DNA from: JAJCYL01 sp963664285
GTDB lineage: Bacteria > Bacteroidota > Bacteroidia > Cytophagales > Cyclobacteriaceae
Direction: 5' to 3'
DNA: 64,000 bases
Assembly (NCBI GenBank): GCA_963664285.2
Contig: CAXXNX010000075.1
Location: 1-64,000, forward strand
Shown here: positions 49,356 to 57,658 of the stretch, one piece after another
Layout of the letters: the number at the start of each line of letters is the position of its first letter
Numbering within the stretch: the first letter of the stretch is position 1
Notes under the pieces: model-generated
Told to the model about the DNA's origin: nothing
Databases searched by the model: none
Seen by the model: the letters and a program-made list of their open reading frames with translations, nothing else
Program-made: the position numbers and the translations under genes

Positions 49356-49682
49356 ATATGTAATATTTTTTGATGGAGGTCAATCTGACGGTTTTATTAA
49401 AAAATAAGGTTCTAACCCGAAAAATTCATAGTAGACAATAAAAAACAGGCAATAAATTGCTTATATTGAGATAGTTAGACAACAAAATAAGCAATTAATT
49501 TATGCCTGAATATAAGGAAATATGTAATATTTTTTGATGGAGGTCAATCTGACGGTTTTATTAAAAAATAAGGTTCTAACCCGAAAAATTCATAGTAGAC
49601 AATAAAAAACAGGCATAAATTGCTTATATTGAGATAGTTAGACAACAAAATAAGCAATTAATTTATGCCTGAATATAAGGAA
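49356..49682 (+). repeat. 164-bp tandem duplication across the IS1380 left boundary
   Basis: The unit is 60 bp of host DNA (from ATATGTAATATTTTTTGATG to CTAA) plus the first 103-104 bp of IS1380. It occurs at 49356-49519 and again from 49520. The first IS piece reads nine codons into the transposase, then runs into host DNA at an AAATA junction. The first unit has one extra A in the IS part. Confidence 0.92.
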
Positions 49683-51200
49683 AAAGATACCGTATTTTAT
49701 CGAGGAAAACAAGCTTTTAAATTTGATTTTTCAGCATCAGCGATTAGCTCAGACGGAGCGATATTGTTAAGTGAAAAAGTAGAGAGAAAGACTGGTCTAT
49801 TAAAAAGCTTCGCCGCACTGATTCCTGACTATCGAAACCCCTTTTTTATCGAATACACTTATGAAGAAATGCTTCGCCAACGGGTGTTTTTAATGATGCA
49901 GGGCTATCAGGATTGCAATGACGAACAAAAACTCCGAGAGGATCCGGTGATCCGTAAAGTACTAGATAGCGGATTATGTTCCCAGCCTACTTTAAGTCGA
50001 TTTGAAAACAAGGCCGATCGGAGTCTGATCTACCAGATGAGTCAATGGTTTGTAGACCGTTATGTAGAGGAGTTGAGAGAGAAGACTGGTCAAATCATCA
50101 TTGATGTAGATGGTACCGATGACCCTACTCATGGATCCCAACAACTCAGTTTGTATAATGGCTATTATGGACAGACTATGTACCATGAGTTGTTCTTTAA
50201 GGACGGGAACACCGGTCAGGTCATTTTACCAGTACTACGTCCGGGCAATTGTCACTCCAACAAATGGTTTGTGGCCTTATTGAAAAGGATTGTCATTAAA
50301 ATCAGAAAAAAACTGCCCTCAGTAAAGATCCTTATTCGAGCGGATAGTGGCTTTTCAGGAGCATCTTTTTATCGGATAGCTAAGCAGTTTGACCTTCAAT
50401 TTTGTTTAGGTATTAGTAGTAATGAAGTTTTAAAGACTTTTACCAAACAGACTATCATTGAAGTAAAAAAGGAATATGCTTCAAAAATCATCAAACATCA
50501 AGAGTTTGTTGGCCCGTTTACTTACCAGGCCAAAAGCTGGGATCGTTCTGAAAAGCTGTACACCAAAGTGGAGTCTACCGGAAAAGGAATGAATGTCCGT
50601 TACTTTGTGAGCAACTTTGAAGCGATGACCGCTCAACAGATTTACTTTGATTTTTATGTCAAGCGAGGTGATGCCAGTGAAAATCGAATAAAGGAACTCA
50701 AAAACATGACTTATTCCGACCGGCTTTCCTGTCATCGCTACTGGGCCAATTTCATGCGTTTAATCATCGCTACCCTCTGTTATGAAATGTTCCGGCAGAT
50801 TAAATTATTAATTGCCAAAACAAAACACCACTTTGCTAAACGATGGCAAGTGGACAATATCCGGCTTTACCTGATGAAGGTTGGGGCGTGCCTAAAAGAA
50901 AGGAAAAGATCATTGACAATACAATTCTCAAGAGCCTTTAGATATCAATACCTGCTGGGCGATTTGCTTACGGTGAACTGACCGATCAGTTAAACAGTTT
51001 GGTTTAATCAAAAAAATGTTCTTCCATAAGAACACAATAGAGCTTTGACTGAAAATTGAAAAATTCTAACAAAAAAACGCTCTAATGTCCTTTGAAATCC
51101 AGAAACCTGGTTGATCTTCAAATTAATACATACACTCCAATCAAAAATAGTTAGCAACCCATTATTAATCCCAAAATTGGTGGCCTATGAATAATGCGGG
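49580..51200 (+). mobile_element. IS1380-type element, copy 10 (intact, CTAA flanks)
   Basis: 1,621 bp with CTAA on both sides (49576-49579 and 51201-51204), a matching but non-TTAA duplication. Two coding differences from copy 3 (K-to-R in EELREKTG and A-to-T in KLYTKVES). Variant G-G. Lies 172 bp after the stop of the secreted-protein gene. Confidence 0.95.
49665..50981 (+). CDS. IS1380-family transposase (copy 10)
   Basis: Intact 438-residue transposase with two substitutions, neither at the DDE residues. Confidence 0.95.
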   Translation: MPEYKEKDTVFYRGKQAFKFDFSASAISSDGAILLSEKVERKTGLLKSFAALIPDYRNPFFIEYTYEEMLRQRVFLMMQGYQDCNDEQKLREDPVIRKVLDSGLCSQPTLSRFENKADRSLIYQMSQWFVDRYVEELREKTGQIIIDVDGTDDPTHGSQQLSLYNGYYGQTMYHELFFKDGNTGQVILPVLRPGNCHSNKWFVALLKRIVIKIRKKLPSVKILIRADSGFSGASFYRIAKQFDLQFCLGISSNEVLKTFTKQTIIEVKKEYASKIIKHQEFVGPFTYQAKSWDRSEKLYTKVESTGKGMNVRYFVSNFEAMTAQQIYFDFYVKRGDASENRIKELKNMTYSDRLSCHRYWANFMRLIIATLCYEMFRQIKLLIAKTKHHFAKRWQVDNIRLYLMKVGACLKERKRSLTIQFSRAFRYQYLLGDLLTVN

Positions 51201-51204
51201 CTAA

Positions 51205-51516
51205 CATTAATTTGATAGAATGGCCGGGTTTATCTAGAAAACAGAAGCCTGAAGCATTTGTCTGTGCCCAAATGGAATTGGCTTCTATCTTCTGACTCCC
51301 AACTTTTTACACCTCCCATTAGATTCGTGGCAGAAATAAAAAATAAGTAGTCTGCCCTAATAAAGTACTGATACTATCTAAAAGGTGTATTCGTAATATT
51401 TTTTGAGTACTCTTAATTAAAAATCCTCAATTTCAGAGAGTCAATAAACGCTGGGTTTTACTGACATTGGAAGAAACCTTGTAAATTTTAACCAGCAATT
51501 GATCAAGTAATTTTAA
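51205..51516. other. Intergenic region, no gene seen
   Basis: Stops in every frame I followed. It contains a possible hairpin from ACAGAAGCC and GGCTTCT (about 51240-51290) and otherwise nothing I can name. Confidence 0.5.
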
Positions 51517-51605
51517 AACACCCCTCTGAATCTCCCCTCAAGGGGAGAGTTTGATAACGTTTAATTGCAAATGAAACCCTTTGACGAGATCAATTCCTCC
51601 CATAA

Positions 51606-53226
51606 CCCGCATTATTCATAGGCCACCAATTTTGGGATTAATAATGGGTTGCTAACTATTTTTGATTGGAGTGTATGTATTAATTTGAAGATCAACCAGG
51701 TTTCTGGATTTCAAAGGACATTAGAGCGTTTTTTTGTTAGAATTTTTCAATTTTCAGTCAAAGCTCTATTGTGTTCTTATGGAAGAACATTTTTTTGATT
51801 AAACCAAACTGTTTAACTGATCGGTCAGTTCACCGTAAGCAAATCGCCCAGCAGGTATTGATATCTAAAGGCTCTTGAGAATTGTATTGTCAATGATCTT
51901 TTCCTTTCTTTCAGGCACGCCCCAACCTTCATCAGGTAAAGCCGGATATTGTCCACTTGCCATCGTTTAGCAAAGTGGTGTTTTGTTTTGGCAATTAATA
52001 ATTTAATCTGCCGGAACATTTCATAACAGAGGGTAGCGATGATTAAACGCATGAAATTGGCCCAGTAGCGATGACAGGAAAGCCGGTCGGAATAAGTCAT
52101 GTTTTTGAGTTCCTTTATTCGATTTTCACTGGCATCACCTCGCTTGACATAAAAATCAAAGTAAATCTGTTGAGCGGTCATCGCTTCAACGTTGCTCACA
52201 AAGTAACGGACATTCATTCCTTTTCCGGTAGACTCCACTTTGGCGTACAGCTTTTCAGAACGATCCCAGCTTTTGGCCTGGTAAGTAAATGGGCCAACAA
52301 ACTCTTGATGTTTGATGATTTTTGAAGCATATTCCTTTTTTACTTCAATGATAGTCTGTTTGGTAAAAGTCTTTAAAACTTCATTACTACTAATACCTAA
52401 ACAAAATTGAAGGTCAAACTGCTTAGCTATCCGATAAAAAGATGCTCCTGAAAAGCCACTATCCGCTCGAATAAGGATCTTTACTGAGGGCAGTTTTTTT
52501 CTGATTTTAATGACAATCCTTTTCAATAAGGCCACAAACCATTTGTTGGAGTGACAATTGCCCGGACGTAGTACTGGTAAAATGACCTGACCGGTGTTCC
52601 CGTCCTTAAAGAACAACTCATGGTACATAGTCTGTCCATAATAGCCATTATACAAACTGAGTTGTTGGGATCCATGAGTAGGGTCATCGGTACCATCTAC
52701 ATCAATGATGATTTGACCAGTCTTCTCTTTCAACTCCTCTACATAACGGTCTACAAACCATTGACTCATCTGGTAGATCAGACTCCGATCGGCCTTGTTT
52801 TCAAATCGACTTAAAGTAGGCTGGGAACATAATCCGCTATCTAGTACTTTACGGATCACCGGATCCTCTCGGAGTTTTTGTTCGTCATTGCAATCCTGAT
52901 AGCCCTGCATCATTAAAAACACCCGTTGGCGAAGCATTTCTTCATAAGTGTATTCGATAAAAAAGGGGTTTCGATAGTCAGGAATCAGTGCGGCGAAGCT
53001 TTTTAATAGACCAGTCTTTCTCTCTACTTTTTCACTTAACAATATCGCTCCGTCTGAGCTAATCGCTGATGCTGAAAAATCAAATTTAAAAGCTTGTTTT
53101 CCTCGATAAAATACGGTATCTTTTTCCTTATATTCAGGCATAAATTAATTGCTTATTTTGTTGTCTAACTATCTCAATATAAGCAATTTATGCCTGTTTT
53201 TTATTGTCTACTATGAATTTTTTGGG
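51606..53226 (-). mobile_element. IS1380-type element, copy 11 (intact)
   Basis: 1,621 bp, reversed. Flanks differ: ATAA (51602-51605) and TTAA (53227-53230). The left-end-type terminus reads CCCAAAAAATTCATAG, with one base changed in the inverted repeat. Variant G-G. Confidence 0.94.
51825..53141 (-). CDS. IS1380-family transposase (copy 11)
   Basis: Intact 438-residue transposase with one substitution (SNVEAMT instead of SNFEAMT). Catalytic residues kept. Confidence 0.95.
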   Translation of the reverse strand: MPEYKEKDTVFYRGKQAFKFDFSASAISSDGAILLSEKVERKTGLLKSFAALIPDYRNPFFIEYTYEEMLRQRVFLMMQGYQDCNDEQKLREDPVIRKVLDSGLCSQPTLSRFENKADRSLIYQMSQWFVDRYVEELKEKTGQIIIDVDGTDDPTHGSQQLSLYNGYYGQTMYHELFFKDGNTGQVILPVLRPGNCHSNKWFVALLKRIVIKIRKKLPSVKILIRADSGFSGASFYRIAKQFDLQFCLGISSNEVLKTFTKQTIIEVKKEYASKIIKHQEFVGPFTYQAKSWDRSEKLYAKVESTGKGMNVRYFVSNVEAMTAQQIYFDFYVKRGDASENRIKELKNMTYSDRLSCHRYWANFMRLIIATLCYEMFRQIKLLIAKTKHHFAKRWQVDNIRLYLMKVGACLKERKRSLTIQFSRAFRYQYLLGDLLTVN

Positions 53227-53298
53227 TTAAGGGAGGTGAAGGAGGATGTTTTAACCACCTTAGAGTTGTACAACCATTTTTTTAGGAGCGACTAATTA

Positions 53299-53460
53299 GT
53301 GTCTCTAAGAAAACACACCTAAATTAAAAATTATTCTTATGGTCGATCTTTCCATTTTTTCTAATCGATTGATACTCAGGTATTAACTCATAGAAAGAAA
53401 ATGAAAATCTCATCCATAATAATTCATTTTATAAAAAAAGGGCTGTTTTCTTAGAGACAC
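53299..53460 (+). mobile_element. MITE 3 (162 bp)
   Basis: Terminal repeats GTGTCTCTAAGAAAACA, target duplication TAATTA (53293-53298 and 53461-53466). The stop codon of the YdcF-like gene (minus strand) lies in the duplicated TAATTA, so the insertion may have set or preserved its end. Confidence 0.9.
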
Positions 53461-53463
53461 TAA

Positions 53464-54228
53464 TTAGATATAGCCCGCTAACCAGTAGGCTAGGCAACCA
53501 ACCATTTCTCTAACTATAGTGGTCCAGTGAACAATTGCGTCAGCACTGGGAACTAGTATTCTGAAATCCCAATTAAAGGGAGTGGTTTTAATATCCGTAC
53601 TAAATATAATCGGATTGCCTCCTGCTTTTCTAAAACAAGCCGATGCCCGCCTCATATGAGTAGCTGAGGTTATTAGTAAATAACTGGAATTTGGCCAATC
53701 TGTATTAATAATAGCCATCGAGTGAACCGCATTTTGTCTTGTATTTTGGGAGTTATCTTCTACAATAATATCTTCTTCACTAACACCCATAATTACTGCA
53801 AATTCTTTCAATTGACGAGATTCTTTTAACTCGGGGTAGTACAAATAACCTGAGCCACCTGAGATAATTAGTTTCTTGATTTTACCTTTTTTGTAGAGTG
53901 TTATCGCGTCAGTGATACGGTCAACACTTCCCAGGAAATGAGGGCGATCTGAAGGGAGCGCCAACATGTTGGTCATGCCCGTTAAAACGATGCCTATATC
54001 ATGGGTTTGATCGACAGAATCAATTGGGGTTGCTGGGATTTCCCAAAGCCTCAGTGCTACCGAACTGGTGATTGGACTGGAATACCAAAAAAGAAGAAAC
54101 AATAGCGCGTAACCACTGTATTTCTTCCATTTTGATTTTTTTAAAAAAAATGATAACCCTAGAGCAATTAGTATTTGATTAATTGGAAGTAAGATCCACG
54201 AAAAAACTTGGGAGATTATAAAGAACAT
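53464..54228 (-). CDS. YdcF/ElyC-like DUF218 membrane protein
   Basis: A 254-residue protein with two N-terminal membrane helices (FSWILLPINQILIALGLSFF, then YALLFLLFWYSS) and a DUF218 domain: IGIVLTGM, GKIKKLIISGGSG, EDNSQNTRQNAV and LLITSATHMRRASACFRKAG. ElyC-type members take part in envelope homeostasis and lipid-carrier use. The C-terminus ends at the MITE 3 target site and may have been trimmed. Confidence 0.85.
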   Translation of the reverse strand: MFFIISQVFSWILLPINQILIALGLSFFLKKSKWKKYSGYALLFLLFWYSSPITSSVALRLWEIPATPIDSVDQTHDIGIVLTGMTNMLALPSDRPHFLGSVDRITDAITLYKKGKIKKLIISGGSGYLYYPELKESRQLKEFAVIMGVSEEDIIVEDNSQNTRQNAVHSMAIINTDWPNSSYLLITSATHMRRASACFRKAGGNPIIFSTDIKTTPFNWDFRILVPSADAIVHWTTIVREMVGCLAYWLAGYI

Positions 54229-54233
54229 TGGAG

Positions 54234-54437
54234 TTATTCTATTTCCCAGAGCGAATAATCTTTCCCCTTGCCATATTTAATTAATTCAATCATAGCGTAT
54301 TTTTCAAGAGTGTTGATGTCCTTCAGCTTAAAATTCCCTCTCCCCAAAGTTTCAAGTACCTCAAACTCGGATACCTCTCCAAAATTTGTCAGTCGGTATT
54401 TTTTACCTACACGAATACTGCTAAGGGCCAAGCTCAT
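54234..54437 (-). CDS. Small conserved hypothetical protein
   Basis: A 67-residue protein that overlaps the ABC-F gene end by 4 bp and precedes the YdcF-like gene by 5 bp, so it is part of that operon. SSIRVGKKYRLTNFGEVSEF and FKLKDINTLEKYAM suggest a small beta-barrel. Function unknown. Confidence 0.7.
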   Translation of the reverse strand: MSLALSSIRVGKKYRLTNFGEVSEFEVLETLGRGNFKLKDINTLEKYAMIELIKYGKGKDYSLWEIE

Positions 54438-56356
54438 AACTCAATTGACGCCTCGAGTTGTTCTAATTGGCCACCTGTTTCTTCCCATTTAGCTGTTAGT
54501 TTCTCTAACTGACTTAAGACTTTCTCAAACCTTTGATTGACTTCGAAAAGTTTATCAGTATTACCAAAAATCTCCGGTTTACTTAACTCAATCTCTAGTT
54601 TTCCCTTTCCCTTTTCAAGGATTTCAATTTCGTCTTCGTACTTCTTCATTTCGTTTTTCAATTTTGAGAGATCTCTACCCATCTGGTTGTTTTTTGGTGG
54701 TTGAGTACTTTTTCTCTGGTGATTTTGTTGTTTTTTGTTGGTAGAAGACGAAGGTCTCTTTTGGTTTTGGTTTACCCACCATTCATATTCCTCATACGGA
54801 CCTGGATATTCCTTAATCTGTTGATCTTCAATCCACCATACTTTGTTGGCCACCTGCGAAATGAAATGACGGTTGTGTGAAACGATAATAAAAGTACCCT
54901 CATATTGCTGAAGGGCCTGAATTAGTATATTGACCGATTGAATGTCAAGGTGGTTAGTGGCTTCATCAAGCAAGAGGAAGTTAGCTTCTGAAATTAAGGT
55001 TTTTGCCAGTGCAACACGTGATTTCTCACCTCCTGACAGGACTTTGATCTTTTTGAAAACATCATCACCAGTAAAAAGAAAGCATCCTAGTATTGTACGT
55101 AACTCCAGTTCTGTTTTATTAGACCCTGACTGTTTTAATTCATCCAGAATTTCATTTTTAACAGTCAAAGCCTCAAGCTGATGTTGGGCATAAAAGGCCT
55201 GGATAACATTATACCCTACTTCACATTTTCCTCGACAGCCTTCTGTGCCAGCAATTATTCTTAGTAAGGTAGATTTTCCTTTACCATTAGCGCCTATCAA
55301 GGCAATCTTGTCTCCTCTTTCAATAGCAGCGGAGGCATTTTGCAGAATATTTAAGTCTCCGTAGGATTTTGAAAGACTTTCTATTTGTGTAACATGACGT
55401 CCTGATTTTTGACCAAAATTGAATTTGAAATTAACTTTCGTGTTCTCGTCAATAATCTTGTCAACTATTTCCATTCTCTCGAGACCTTTCACCCTTGACT
55501 GAACCTGCCTCGCTTTTGTTGCTTTCGCTCTGAAACGTTCAATGAAACGTTCCGTCTGCTTTATTTTTTGCTGTTGATTCTCAAAGGCATTTTGCTGAAT
55601 TTCGTTACGCAACGCTCTTTCCTCGAGATAGAAGTCATAGTTGCCGGGATAGAAATTGATTTTTAGACCGGTTACGTCGGCAATAGACTCGCTGACATTG
55701 TTTAGAAATTGCTGATCATGGCTCACCACAATTACTGCACCATCATAAGTTTTTAGATAATTCTCAATCCATTGAATTGATGGTAGGTCCAGGTGGTTTG
55801 TTGGTTCGTCTAGCATTAGAAGTGAAGGCTTCTCAAGGAGCAGTTTAGCAAGCATCACCCGCATTCGCCAACCACCGGAAAATTCTTTAAGTGGTTTTGA
55901 GAGGTCTTCCGTTTTAAACCCAATTCCCTCAAGGATTTCTTCAGCCTTGGATTGGATGGTATATCCCTCCAAAGCTTCCAATTTATCCTGGAGTTTATTC
56001 AATCGGTTGACTAGGCTATCCTTGTAGTTGCCCTCCATCTCAGGGATCACCTTATCAATTTTATGCTGTACTTCTAGTACCTCGCTGAAAGCCTGTATAG
56101 CCACTTCCAGTATGGAATCAACGGATTGGAAGCTTAGTAAATCCTGATTGAGAAAACCGATTGTGCAGTCATTACTCTTCGAAACTTTACCACCATCCGC
56201 TGCTAATTCCCCATTAATTATTTTGAGAAGTGTTGTCTTACCAGTACCATTTAGACCAATCAGACCAATTTTATCTTTTGGCTTAATGTGTAAGGAGGCA
56301 TGGTCAAAAATAGTCCTACCTCCAATGTAATATGTCAGATCGCTGATCGATATCAT
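54434..56356 (-). CDS. ABC-F family ATPase
   Basis: A 640-residue tandem ABC protein without membrane segments. I chose the ATG at 56356 (MISISDLTYYIGGRTIFD), since the in-frame upstream extension has no family character. First cassette: GLNGTGKTTLL, FSGGWRMRV, LLMLDEPTNHLD; linker with the P-site tRNA interaction motif region; second cassette: GANGKGKSTLL, LSGGEKSRVALA, FLLLDEATNHLD. C-terminal coiled coil (residues about 555-640). Such proteins act on the ribosome in translation quality control or antibiotic protection. Uup-like by its coiled-coil tail. Confidence 0.93.
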   Translation of the reverse strand: MISISDLTYYIGGRTIFDHASLHIKPKDKIGLIGLNGTGKTTLLKIINGELAADGGKVSKSNDCTIGFLNQDLLSFQSVDSILEVAIQAFSEVLEVQHKIDKVIPEMEGNYKDSLVNRLNKLQDKLEALEGYTIQSKAEEILEGIGFKTEDLSKPLKEFSGGWRMRVMLAKLLLEKPSLLMLDEPTNHLDLPSIQWIENYLKTYDGAVIVVSHDQQFLNNVSESIADVTGLKINFYPGNYDFYLEERALRNEIQQNAFENQQQKIKQTERFIERFRAKATKARQVQSRVKGLERMEIVDKIIDENTKVNFKFNFGQKSGRHVTQIESLSKSYGDLNILQNASAAIERGDKIALIGANGKGKSTLLRIIAGTEGCRGKCEVGYNVIQAFYAQHQLEALTVKNEILDELKQSGSNKTELELRTILGCFLFTGDDVFKKIKVLSGGEKSRVALAKTLISEANFLLLDEATNHLDIQSVNILIQALQQYEGTFIIVSHNRHFISQVANKVWWIEDQQIKEYPGPYEEYEWWVNQNQKRPSSSTNKKQQNHQRKSTQPPKNNQMGRDLSKLKNEMKKYEDEIEILEKGKGKLEIELSKPEIFGNTDKLFEVNQRFEKVLSQLEKLTAKWEETGGQLEQLEASIEL

Positions 56357-56416
56357 GATGGCAAATTTATACTTTAGCTGATTGAATGTGAAAATGAATA
56401 AAAACACTTTTTCCTC

Positions 56417-57595
56417 ATGATAAAGATTGATTGTAAGAAATTGTGGATTGGGTACGTTGTGTTTGTTGCGATCACCCTTGCTGCTTGCAGTGGTAAAAAT
56501 CCAGTGAGTGAGGATATTGCTGTTTCCGAAAAGACAGACCAAGATGGTCCTGGCTTACAACTGGATAAAATTAACCTGCCGGAAGGATTCAAAATAGAAC
56601 TATATGCACAAGGAATTACCAATGCCCGTTCGATGGCATTGAGCCCAAATGGGACCTTGTTTGTAGGTACCAGGGAGGCTGGTAAGATATACGCAATTCA
56701 AGACAATGACGGGAATTTTAGGGCAGATAAAATATATGTCCTAGATTCTGGCTTAAGGGCTCCCAATGGTGTCGCATTTAGAGAGGGCGATTTGTTTGTA
56801 GCGGAAGTGAGTAAACTTTGGCGATATCCGAATATTGAGAACAATCTGGATAATCCATCAGCACCTCAAATGGTATATGACAACTTCCCTAAAGATTATC
56901 ACCATGGTTGGAAGTACATTTCTTTTGGTCCTGATGGTAAATTATACGTTCCAGTCGGTTCACCATGTAATAATTGTGAGAGCCGCAACGAAATCTATGG
57001 CTCCATTACGCGTATGGACCCTGATGGAAGTAATAGAGAAGTATATGCTCAAGGGGTAAGGAATACCGTCGGTTTTGCCTGGCATCCAGTAACCGGAGAA
57101 ATGTGGTTTACTGACAATGGAAGAGACATGTTAGGTGATGATATTCCACCCTGTGAATTGAATAGAATAACTGCCGCTGGTCAACATTTTGGTTATCCTT
57201 ATTGTCATGGTGGATCCATAGCTGATCTGGAGTTTGGTGATAAGTACCCATGTTCGGATTTTGTTCAACCAGCACAAACACTTGGAGCACATGTAGCTCC
57301 ACTCGGTATGAAGTTCTACAATGGGGAAATGTTCCCGGAACAATATAGGGGTCATGCCTTTATTGCAGAGCATGGGTCCTGGAATCGATCCCCTAAGGTT
57401 GGCTATAGGATTTCCATGGTGAAGATCGAAGATAGTCAGGCTGTGGCATATAAGACTTTTATTGATGGATGGCTTGATCAGTCCGAACAGGAAGCATGGG
57501 GTCGGCCGGTGGATGTTTTAGTAATGGAAGATGGTTCAATGTTAATCTCCGACGATAAAGGTGGGGCAATTTATCGGGTAACCTACGAAGGTTAG
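56417..57595 (+). CDS. PQQ-type sugar (sorbosone-like) dehydrogenase lipoprotein
   Basis: A 392-residue protein with lipobox AITLAACSGK. It is a six-bladed propeller of the glucose/sorbosone dehydrogenase type: LPEGFKIELYAQGITNARSM, GAPNGVAF-like blade, FPKDYHHGWKYISFGPDGKL, YAQGVRNTVGFAWHP, GEMWFTDNGRD and EHGSWNRSPKVGYR. The Cys pair in GSPCNNCES is conserved in this subgroup. It would oxidise an aldose or aldonolactone precursor in the periplasm using PQQ, if the cell has that cofactor. Divergent from the ABC-F gene. Confidence 0.9.
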   Translation: MIKIDCKKLWIGYVVFVAITLAACSGKNPVSEDIAVSEKTDQDGPGLQLDKINLPEGFKIELYAQGITNARSMALSPNGTLFVGTREAGKIYAIQDNDGNFRADKIYVLDSGLRAPNGVAFREGDLFVAEVSKLWRYPNIENNLDNPSAPQMVYDNFPKDYHHGWKYISFGPDGKLYVPVGSPCNNCESRNEIYGSITRMDPDGSNREVYAQGVRNTVGFAWHPVTGEMWFTDNGRDMLGDDIPPCELNRITAAGQHFGYPYCHGGSIADLEFGDKYPCSDFVQPAQTLGAHVAPLGMKFYNGEMFPEQYRGHAFIAEHGSWNRSPKVGYRISMVKIEDSQAVAYKTFIDGWLDQSEQEAWGRPVDVLVMEDGSMLISDDKGGAIYRVTYEG

Positions 57596-57658
57596 AGGTG
57601 CCCTTTTATTACGTTACAACTCCTTAGTCAGCCAAAATCTTAAGGGCCTCTATTTTGT

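Larger units (their letters stand above)
47482..49407 (+). pseudogene. Secreted hypothetical protein, broken by IS1595 and by an IS30 end
   Basis: Starts at the ATG at 47482 with a signal peptide (LIKVYLLLLFTMNVNPALSQ). Removing IS1595 and one 8-bp duplication restores NPLAIYYHSNFKFTKLLLND in frame. A second break at 49265-49322 (a 58-bp IS30 end) separates YEIQNEKGNTV from KEIPLRTIRPGQYVIFFDGG and the stop. The C-terminus resembles the beta-strand tail of secreted Bacteroidota proteins with sorting domains. No enzyme motif. It follows the permease by 80 bp. Confidence 0.8.
51517..53251. repeat. REP-like intergenic repeat, family A copy 3, split by IS1380
   Basis: Left part AACACCCCTCTGAATCTCCC to 51605, right part from 53227 (GGGAGGTGAAGGAGGATGTT). 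The restored centre is CCTCCC-TTAA-GGGAGG, so the IS landed in a TTAA at a palindrome. Confidence 0.75.

Noticed and set aside
56357..56542. N-terminal extension of the ABC-F protein to an upstream ATG
   Set aside because: The extension has no similarity to ABC-F proteins and overlaps the divergent lipoprotein gene; the ATG at 56356 starts directly at the ABC domain.
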